This document shows, piece by piece, positions 1 through 4,482 of a DNA stretch of 7,952 nucleotides. Position 1 is the first letter of the stretch. Every line of letters starts with the position of its first letter. The position numbers and the translations under genes were made by a program. The DNA comes from Methanothrix sp. (lineage in GTDB: Archaea > Halobacteriota > Methanosarcinia > Methanotrichales > Methanotrichaceae): positions 1 through 7,952 of the forward strand of contig JAABPZ010000058.1 in NCBI GenBank assembly GCA_011391755.1. The letters are read 5' to 3'. The notes under the pieces were generated by a model that worked only from the letters and a program-made list of their open reading frames with translations, had not been told where the DNA came from and did not search any database.

Positions 1-418
1 CATAAGGATGCTTATGGAGGATTCCCCACTTCTCAAAGCGATATAATGGTGTGCTGTCTTCAAGGATCAGGTAGTAGGCTATGGACAAGATTTGTTTGTA
101 AGTGTCAGGGAAACACCGTTTCAGGTCATGAGTGATCCCCAATTGCTCGGCGATCGCATCCAGCAGGTAGGTGGCCCCGTAAAAGGATCGATGGGCCATC
201 TCAGCTGCCCTGGGTCCACGTTTGGCAGGTACCTTCGCATCTTGTTTCTTTCGGTTTCTTCCATCAGTAGAGACAATTTCTCCAGTTTCTTTATCCACCC
301 GTCCAATTAAGGAGCGCCTGGCACGTGATTGTTTCTTTTCTTTGTCCCAGTATGATACGGATTGATAGGCATAGGTGATGCCTGATCGTTTATCTGTTTG
401 ATAGACAATTGCCGCCAT
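1..418 (-). CDS. IS4/IS1634-type transposase, N-terminal part (runs off left edge)
   Basis: The minus strand from an ATG at 418 is open to the window edge, giving about 139 residues. It begins MAAIVYQTDKRSGITYAY and includes YWDKEKKQSRARRSLIGRVD, then AEMAHRSFYGATYLLDAIAE, ITHDLKRCFPDTYKQILSIA and PLYRFEKWGI. This order (short basic N-terminal region, GATYLLD..., FP..Y..ILS.AYYL, LYRFEKW) is what I know from the N-terminus of IS1634-group DDE transposases, which are normally about 500-600 residues. The DDE catalytic residues would lie beyond the edge, so activity cannot be judged. The start is supported by a GAGG ribosome binding site at 427-430, 8 nt before the ATG. The gene would move the element by cut-and-paste DNA transposition. 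Family assignment is from remembered motifs, not a search. Confidence 0.8.
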   Translation of the reverse strand, partial: MAAIVYQTDKRSGITYAYQSVSYWDKEKKQSRARRSLIGRVDKETGEIVSTDGRNRKKQDAKVPAKRGPRAAEMAHRSFYGATYLLDAIAEQLGITHDLKRCFPDTYKQILSIAYYLILEDSTPLYRFEKWGILHKHPY

Positions 419-420
419 GC

Positions 421-469
421 AAGTTTCCTCATCGTTATGTATAACACAACACATAACGATGATAAACTT
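421..469 (-). promoter_or_regulatory. Hairpin overlapping the transposase ribosome binding site
   Basis: A perfect 12-bp inverted repeat (429-440 against 451-462, TCATCGTTATGT and its complement) surrounds a 10-nt loop. Past a small bulge it continues with AAGTTT/AAACTT (464-469 against 421-426), giving 18 paired bases. In the minus-strand transcript the GAGG ribosome binding site (427-430) lies partly in the stem and partly in the bulge, and the ATG follows 3 nt after the stem. Such a fold would hide the start site when transcription enters from outside the element, a known way for insertion sequences to limit transposase synthesis. The palindrome is seen; the regulatory role is inferred. 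Confidence 0.5.
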
Positions 470-470
470 A

Positions 471-552
471 ACGCTCCGATAAACGAGAAACTTTGGAAAT
501 TTCAAGGAATCAACGCTCTAATAAGCGGTAACCTTTTAAAATTTCAAGGGAT
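471..552. repeat. Imperfect tandem repeat, two ~40-bp copies, period 42
   Basis: Copy 1 is 471-510 and copy 2 is 513-552. They match at about 31 of 40 positions without gaps. The best-conserved blocks are ACGCTC at the left, a central ATAA, and AAATTTCAAGG at the right. The repeat lies between the transposase gene and the decarboxylase gene. It may be a subterminal binding region of the insertion sequence, or a duplication in the spacer; the sequence alone does not decide. Confidence 0.6.
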
Positions 553-579
553 ATAAAATTAAACATTACTGGGCTCGTT

Positions 580-1599
580 ATGGGTCAACGGGAATCTAGG
601 AGTACATCTGAGCTTATCCCGCAAGATGTACTTGATGATCCGGCCAATATCACACGCAATCAAATACTGCAAAGCATCTGCTACTTCTATTTCCTGGTTG
701 ACCAGCCCCTGCCGGAACTGGAAAACATGAGCCTGTTCAACAATACAATTCAGTACAATGAGCCATTTTCCTCATGGCTACGCAGATTTGCCGATGCCTG
801 GGGATTGTTCCTTGATACCGAAGCGTCATGGAACCCGGAATATTATCAGCAGTTTTATAACGACCCGCGCTACGGTTTACAGAAGGGATGGTATGAGTCA
901 TCATCTAAATGGAGTACATTTAACCAGTTCTTCTCCAGATACCTAGCATCGCCAGATCAGCGGCCTATCAATTCATCAAACGACACGAGTGTCATTGTCT
1001 CGCCGGCTGATTCCGTTCCTCAGGGAACGTGGCCAATTGATAACAACTCAACCATCCAGGTAGATGGGGGATTGCAGGTCAAGCTTGTGCGCTATTTCAG
1101 TGTTGAGGATCTGCTTGGCAATGACAGTGAGTACAAGGATGCCTTCGCCAATGGCGTGCTCACTCACACCTTCCTGAATGTAAACGACTACCACCGCTAT
1201 CATTTCGCGGTTGGAGGAAAGATTGTAGACAATAGGTCCATAACGCAAAATGTGGCTTTGGAGGTTACCTGGAATTCCACAGGAAAGAAGTATGACCCAA
1301 TCGATTCAACCGGCTGGCAGTTCTCTCAGACTCGTGGTTACGTAATAATGGATACGGGAGAATATGGGCTGGTGGCGCTTATTCCCATGGGCATGGCCCA
1401 GGTCTCTTCCGTCAACTTCGAGAAAGGTGTTGTTGTTGGATCCGATCATGAGAAGGGCGACATGCTCGGCCATTTCCTGTTCGGAGGGTCCGATTTCGTT
1501 ATGCTCTTCCAGAAACAGGCAGGATTTGAAATGACGGCGACGCCTGGTGTTCACATTCTGATGGGCGAGAAATATGGAGTGATGAAGGGCACGACCTGA
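580..1599 (+). CDS. Phosphatidylserine decarboxylase-like enzyme, long (PsiD-like) form
   Basis: The 339-residue product carries the signature of pyruvoyl-dependent decarboxylases of the PS-decarboxylase family: WSTFNQFFSRYL (111-122), SPAD (141-144, presumed catalytic Asp144), DYHRYH (203-208, His205 and His208), TRGYVI (251-256) and FGGSDFVMLF (301-310). Self-cleavage before Ser304 would make the pyruvoyl group. This is not the short archaetidylserine decarboxylase of archaeal lipid synthesis. Length, the WxTFNxFF segment and the GGS cleavage motif fit the extended family that includes fungal tryptophan decarboxylase PsiD, so the substrate may be a free amino acid rather than a lipid. No signal peptide is visible. 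There is no ribosome binding site before the ATG, and the frame stays open back to 532 without another standard start codon. The gene lies next to an insertion sequence and may have lost its true N-terminus. Family call is strong, substrate unknown. Confidence 0.85.
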   Translation: MGQRESRSTSELIPQDVLDDPANITRNQILQSICYFYFLVDQPLPELENMSLFNNTIQYNEPFSSWLRRFADAWGLFLDTEASWNPEYYQQFYNDPRYGLQKGWYESSSKWSTFNQFFSRYLASPDQRPINSSNDTSVIVSPADSVPQGTWPIDNNSTIQVDGGLQVKLVRYFSVEDLLGNDSEYKDAFANGVLTHTFLNVNDYHRYHFAVGGKIVDNRSITQNVALEVTWNSTGKKYDPIDSTGWQFSQTRGYVIMDTGEYGLVALIPMGMAQVSSVNFEKGVVVGSDHEKGDMLGHFLFGGSDFVMLFQKQAGFEMTATPGVHILMGEKYGVMKGTT

Positions 1600-1646
1600 G
1601 CCAGGGTAAGAAAGACCGGCAACTGAAGCGAATCTGGAGTTAAATT

Positions 1647-1705
1647 GCGGCGGCGCCTTGCATGCCCGCATTTGCGTCGCGGTTGCGCCGCCGCCGTTTC
1701 TTTTT
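1647..1705 (+). terminator. GC stem-loop followed by a T-rich run
   Basis: GCGGCGGCGC (1647-1656) pairs perfectly with GCGCCGCCGC (1685-1694) around a 28-nt loop. It is followed at 1697-1705 by TTTCTTTTT. It lies about 50 nt after the decarboxylase stop codon and is oriented to end plus-strand transcription. Archaeal termination depends mainly on the T-run, so the stem may be secondary. Confidence 0.5.
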
Positions 1706-1793
1706 CGAACCCATGTGCATCGAGAATCCGGGGCCACGCACGCGGGACCGCGAGACGCGGGAGCACGCCCGTCAGGGGGGCCGATATCTCAGC

Positions 1794-1802
1794 TTTTTTT
1801 TT
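1794..1802 (+). terminator. Run of nine T residues
   Basis: An uninterrupted T9 on the plus strand lies just before the end of the oppositely oriented riboflavin kinase gene. Oligo-T is the usual archaeal termination signal, so this probably acts as a backup stop that keeps decarboxylase transcription from running antisense into the kinase gene. No matching T-run for the minus-strand gene was seen in this spacer. Confidence 0.5.
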
Positions 1803-1808
1803 GGCTTA

Positions 1809-2186
1809 TCATAATAATATTACCTCAACGGAATCGCCGTCTTCCACCCCCAGCGTTTCGCGCAGCTGCACAGGCGCTACGATCTCGATCAATTCCGGTG
1901 GATAGAGGCTTTTCTCGGGCCGGACCACAGCGGCTTCGATGCCGTTTATTTTGATGCGATAGCACTTGCACTCGCCAAAGCTCTTGCCCACCTCAGTGAA
2001 GCCCTCGATCCGGATCGCTGGCAGCTCCGCCGGGAAGGGCTCCTCCAGCCGCACGTTCAGGGTGCCGGGGAAGGGGACGAAGCCTAAGTGCTCCAGGAAC
2101 TGGCGACTGTAGCCCTCCCGGGGGATGAAGTACTGGGCCTGGCCGAGACCTGAGGCAATTTTTCCGCGCATGAATTCGACCTGCAT
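1809..2186 (-). CDS. ribK: CTP-dependent riboflavin kinase (archaeal RibK, DUF120)
   Basis: This enzyme phosphorylates riboflavin to FMN using CTP instead of ATP, the archaeal route to flavin cofactors; it is cytoplasmic. The 125-residue product spans the kinase domain: GKIASGLGQAQYFI (8-21), FPGTLNV (39-45, whose Thr42 and Asn44 correspond to the metal/nucleotide ligands described for the Methanocaldococcus enzyme), GKSFGECKCYRI (67-78), VVRPEKSLYP (87-96) and the tail APVQLRETLGVEDGDSVEV. Length matches the single-domain form. Many euryarchaeal homologues carry an extra N-terminal winged-helix regulator; it is absent here, and a TAG at 2211-2213 closes the frame upstream. There is no ribosome binding site close to the ATG, but TTAATTAA sits about 22 nt before it, fitting a leaderless transcript. 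Met6 is an alternative start. Confidence 0.93.
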   Translation of the reverse strand: MQVEFMRGKIASGLGQAQYFIPREGYSRQFLEHLGFVPFPGTLNVRLEEPFPAELPAIRIEGFTEVGKSFGECKCYRIKINGIEAAVVRPEKSLYPPELIEIVAPVQLRETLGVEDGDSVEVILL

Positions 2187-2203
2187 GACTTTTTCTGCGA
2201 TCT

Positions 2204-2212
2204 TAATTAACT
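2204..2212 (-). promoter_or_regulatory. Candidate TATA element for riboflavin kinase
   Basis: The minus strand reads TTAATTAA here, centred about 22 nt upstream of the kinase ATG. Archaeal TATA boxes lie about 26 nt before the transcription start, so transcription would begin at or very near the ATG. The lack of a nearby ribosome binding site agrees with a leaderless message. Confidence 0.4.
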
Positions 2213-2232
2213 ATCCTCAGTTGTGCCACATT

Positions 2233-2829
2233 TTAGAGTTTCAACGATCCCGATATGTTGGAAAATTGATACAAAATCGAGTGGAACGCGGATTTTGTCG
2301 TGCTTTGAATTTGAAAGGTAATAGCATCTTTTATCATGCACAGTTGACAATCAATATTTACTTGATCCCACGCAAATGCTCCCATGCCATAAAATAATCC
2401 TAAAATCGATATCAATAATGCAATCGTTGACCATTTTGTATATCGTTTCTCACTCATATAGGACTCTTTTAGCGAGATGGCTCGATCTTCTGTTTCTATT
2501 GGTCTTATCGGTTTCATGCGCAATGCTAATATATTTATAAAAATTGAAACTGTAAGACAGAATGCTGAGATGAATAGAGCTTCTTTAGTATTAATCGGAG
2601 TAACCACGATCGAATCACTGCTGTAACTAAAGTATAATGCGCCAAGTGAAATGGTTAATAATAATCCCGAAACAGATAGCGAAGATTGGATTAGTGTCCT
2701 AATATCATCCCGCTCTTGTTCGATTATCTCAATCGTTTTATCTAGGACATCTTGATCGGAATAACCACTAGCATCGCCTTCAGAGATTTCTACTTCACTT
2801 ATCGGAGCACTTTCATCGTTTCCAGACAT
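2233..2829 (-). CDS. Small three-helix membrane protein of unknown function
   Basis: I do not recognise this 198-residue protein. It has an acidic, Ser-rich N-terminus (1-25), a charged helix that could form a coiled coil (about 25-48), then three hydrophobic segments at about 51-69 (LLLTISLGALYF), 83-103 (ALFISAFCLTVSIFINILAL) and 132-154 (WSTIALLISILGLFYGMGAF). A charged loop (104-131) joins the last two. Directly after the third helix lies CQLC (161-164), a CxxC that could bind metal or form a disulfide, and then a 34-residue tail. It starts 20 nt after the stop of the ubiquitin-like gene, in the same direction, so the two are probably co-transcribed. Codons are AT-rich, unlike the flanking genes, which suggests recent acquisition. 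Small multi-helix membrane proteins paired with signalling-type partners are common in prokaryotic defence loci, but no family could be assigned. Confidence 0.8.
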   Translation of the reverse strand: MSGNDESAPISEVEISEGDASGYSDQDVLDKTIEIIEQERDDIRTLIQSSLSVSGLLLTISLGALYFSYSSDSIVVTPINTKEALFISAFCLTVSIFINILALRMKPIRPIETEDRAISLKESYMSEKRYTKWSTIALLISILGLFYGMGAFAWDQVNIDCQLCMIKDAITFQIQSTTKSAFHSILYQFSNISGSLKL

Positions 2830-2849
2830 AAGAAAATTGCTGCTTGCGA

Positions 2850-3215
2850 CTATTTTTCAAAAATCCCCGGATAAAAGTAAAGTCGTCTCGTTTTGTCCGA
2901 TGAAAACTCAACCAATGTTCTATCTTTATCTAGAACCTTTGGGCTTTCATTTCCGCCCGTTACTACTATTTCCCACTTGTCCTTGTTTTTATTAAATTTG
3001 TCTGCAAGATAGCTCTTAAGTTCGCCTGTGGTCATCTTCGATGGAATTGTCAAATCAAATACTTTTAGTTTAGGATTTTCTAAACTTCTCGGCAAACCTA
3101 TTTGAATTTTAATTTTACTTGATGCTATGACTGACGGCATGCTAGATGTTTGATCAGGTCTTCCCTGGTCAGATGCACAGGATGCAAATTGCCCACCACT
3201 AGACTTTGTAGTCAA
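2850..3215 (-). CDS. Putative ubiquitin-fold (beta-grasp) small protein
   Basis: A 121-residue protein with a Ser/Gly/Gln-rich, probably disordered N-terminus (1-32), then a region that lines up with ubiquitin: strand KIKIQIGLP (34-42), strand KVFDLTIP (51-58), helix TTGELKSYLADKF (62-74), strand WEIVVTGG (81-88), the conserved turn KVLDKDRTL (93-101) like ubiquitin's LEDGRTL, and a last strand RRLYFYP (110-116). It ends GIFEK with no terminal Gly-Gly, so conjugation in the manner of ubiquitin is not indicated unless the tail is processed. The TTG start at 3215 is chosen because GGTGA (3222-3226) lies 6 nt before it and an in-frame stop lies just upstream; Met26 is the next possible start. 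It is the first gene of a two-gene unit with the membrane protein. The fold assignment is my alignment by eye. Confidence 0.75.
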   Translation of the reverse strand: MTTKSSGGQFASCASDQGRPDQTSSMPSVIASSKIKIQIGLPRSLENPKLKVFDLTIPSKMTTGELKSYLADKFNKNKDKWEIVVTGGNESPKVLDKDRTLVEFSSDKTRRLYFYPGIFEK

Positions 3216-3221
3216 CCATTG

Positions 3222-3260
3222 TCACCTACCTGTTAATTGATGTAATGCATTCTTAATAAA
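3222..3260 (-). promoter_or_regulatory. Promoter and ribosome binding site of the ubiquitin-like/membrane gene pair
   Basis: The minus strand has TTTATTAAGA at 3251-3260, a good TATA candidate that would start transcription near 3232. GGTGA (3222-3226) follows, 6 nt before the TTG at 3215. The spacing fits a short leader of about 15 nt. The TATA overlaps the end of the small open frame that terminates at 3253. Confidence 0.5.
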
Positions 3261-3363
3261 TCTCTTTCGATCCGCTCTCAAACTCCAGGAACGTGCGTAG
3301 CGCAAAGGCCAGCACCTTCCTCTGGTCGATGATGGCAGCGATGAACATCGCATCCTGGACCAT
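3253..3363 (-). pseudogene. Coding-like 36-codon frame overlapping the GHMP gene end (frameshifted tail or gene remnant)
   Basis: In the +1 frame relative to the beta-RFAP synthase-like gene, an ATG at 3363 opens MVQDAMFIAAIIDQRKV, then LAFALRTFLEFESGSKEIY and a TAA at 3253-3255. Its codons end mostly in G or C, as in the neighbouring core genes, and the product looks like an ordinary amphipathic helix. The annotated frame over the same bases gives a Cys/His/Pro-rich string with poor third positions. Either a one-base shift near 3370-3385 (a G-rich tract) cut the true tail off the upstream gene, or this is a separate small gene or 5' remnant ended by the AT-rich cassette. I do not recognise the family. 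Confidence 0.5.
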
Positions 3364-4465
3364 CGTCCTCGCCCGCCACCGCGCCTGCAGCCGGGACCAT
3401 GTGTACCTTCAGCCCCTCGTTATCCACCTTTGTCTCAATGGCAATCTCCAGCCCCAAAGGCTCAATAAGCTCTGCTACCGTCTCTCGGCTGCGGTCGGTT
3501 ACAATGGCAATGGAGGGACCCACCGAGCTCATGCCCACGAACTCCAGGCCCGCCTCGCGAAGCCTGCTCATCTGCCGGTAGATCTCAAAGCCGTGGTGCT
3601 CTACCTCTGCCCTCTTCGAGCCGCGAAACTCTATCTCCCAGACGATATCTCCTACCTTTTTCAGGTCGCCCTTCTCAAGAGCTGGGATGAGATCCATGAG
3701 CAGAAGATAGGCTTTGAGTTCCCGATCCTGATAATCCAGGTTCCTCGCCCGGTTCATAAGCAGGTCAAACTCCGCTCTTCCCGCTGAGGAGACGACGGTG
3801 GGAGGTATGGTGACAAAGACGTTTTTACCTTCGGCAAAACTGTGGCGGTAGGCCAGCGCCAGTTCGTCGCCGGTAATGACCATGCCTCCGTAGGTGGCAG
3901 CCGCAGGGCCCACGCCCGTCTCAAAGCCGCTGGTCACCCGTCCGTCTTCTGTCTCCTCCACATAGTTGTGACCCAAAAGCAGGCGGATCTGCTCGGAGCT
4001 GAGTGGGGAGCCTAAAGCAGCATTCAATGCATGGCCCAGGGCCAGGAGCACCGATCCTGTCGAGCCCAGGCCGACGTGCTTTCTTTCGTGGTCCGAGATC
4101 ACAATCTTAAAGCCGCCCTCATAATGCACCGTCTTCTTAAAGACCTCTGCGAAATGACGGATAATGGGCTCACGCGAGTAATCGATCTCAAGGCCGGAAG
4201 CGGTGCACTCTACCTTCGCGGAGCAGTAGATCTGCAGGGCAAAGCCCACGCCTCCGCCGCCCGGTCGATTAGGAGCAAAACGGTTCATGTCCAGCACAGT
4301 GAGATGAATGCGACCTGGGGCTGTTGCCTTGACTACTCCGACATGGGGCATGAGTTGGTAGTCTTTTTCGAATCCCAGTGTGTGGATGCATTCCCCGGGT
4401 TGAAAGGGCTGGAAATCATACTCCACCAGGTCCAGGTCCCCGCCTCTAATCTTCATTTTAGCCAA
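3278..4465 (-). CDS. Beta-RFAP synthase-like GHMP-family protein (methanopterin synthesis)
   Basis: The 395-residue frame matches the archaeal family (COG1907) that joins 4-hydroxybenzoate or 4-aminobenzoate to phosphoribosyl pyrophosphate early in methanopterin synthesis (MptG). GHMP-fold motifs are visible: KATAPGRIHLTVLDMN (46-61), GGGGVGFAL (69-77), KHVGLGSTGSVLLALG (129-144), TSGFETGVGPAAATYGGM (178-195) and the C-terminal GMSSVGPSIAIV (311-322). The first 45 residues precede the GHMP core and look like a lineage-specific extension. The start is TTG at 4465, supported by GGTGA 6 nt upstream; it begins 17 nt after the DUF2148 gene, so the two form an operon. After about residue 364 the frame becomes Cys/His-rich with poor codon use while the +1 frame looks coding, so the true C-terminus is doubtful. 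A paralogue with another substrate cannot be excluded. Confidence 0.78.
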   Translation of the reverse strand: MAKMKIRGGDLDLVEYDFQPFQPGECIHTLGFEKDYQLMPHVGVVKATAPGRIHLTVLDMNRFAPNRPGGGGVGFALQIYCSAKVECTASGLEIDYSREPIIRHFAEVFKKTVHYEGGFKIVISDHERKHVGLGSTGSVLLALGHALNAALGSPLSSEQIRLLLGHNYVEETEDGRVTSGFETGVGPAAATYGGMVITGDELALAYRHSFAEGKNVFVTIPPTVVSSAGRAEFDLLMNRARNLDYQDRELKAYLLLMDLIPALEKGDLKKVGDIVWEIEFRGSKRAEVEHHGFEIYRQMSRLREAGLEFVGMSSVGPSIAIVTDRSRETVAELIEPLGLEIAIETKVDNEGLKVHMVPAAGAVAGEDDGPGCDVHRCHHRPEEGAGLCATHVPGV

Positions 4466-4482
4466 GACTGCTCACCTAATCA

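Larger units (their letters stand above)
1..552. mobile_element. Partial insertion sequence (IS4/IS1634 group), one end in the window
   Basis: The transposase at 1-418 shows that an insertion sequence enters from the left. Its end must lie between 418 and the decarboxylase start at 580. I cannot place the terminus exactly because the opposite end, needed to match the terminal inverted repeats and the target duplication, is outside the window. The two 40-bp repeat copies (471-510 and 513-552) are plausible subterminal transposase-binding sites, so 552 is used as a provisional limit. Confidence 0.45.
1600..1808. other. GC-rich spacer between two convergent genes
   Basis: This 209-nt stretch separates the decarboxylase (plus) from riboflavin kinase (minus). 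From about 1646 to 1790 it is markedly richer in GC than its surroundings. It holds a strong stem-loop, two T-runs on the plus strand, a 5-bp mini-hairpin CGCGG/CCGCG at 1741-1752, and the octamer ACGCGGGA twice (1740-1747 and 1755-1762). Frames through it overlap the neighbouring genes or lack family features, so I do not call a protein. A small structured RNA is possible but unproven. Confidence 0.5.

Noticed and set aside
1306..1737. 143-residue minus-strand frame over the decarboxylase 3' end and the GC-rich spacer
   Set aside because: It is antisense to a well-supported enzyme, its product is Arg/Ala/Pro-rich without family motifs, and it has no start signals.
1645..1954. Two overlapping plus-strand frames of 86 and 98 residues in and beyond the GC-rich spacer
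   Set aside because: They run antisense into riboflavin kinase, have low-complexity Arg/Ala/Pro composition, and look like by-products of high GC.
3199..3219. ATG at 3219 as the start of the ubiquitin-like gene
   Set aside because: It is out of frame and meets a stop after six codons; the in-frame TTG at 3215 has the proper ribosome binding site spacing.
2201..3257. TCTTAAT present at both edges of the AT-rich cassette (2201-2207 and 3251-3257), as a possible target duplication
   Set aside because: Seven AT-rich bases inside AT-rich sequence is likely by chance, and no integrase, terminal inverted repeats or tRNA gene is present.
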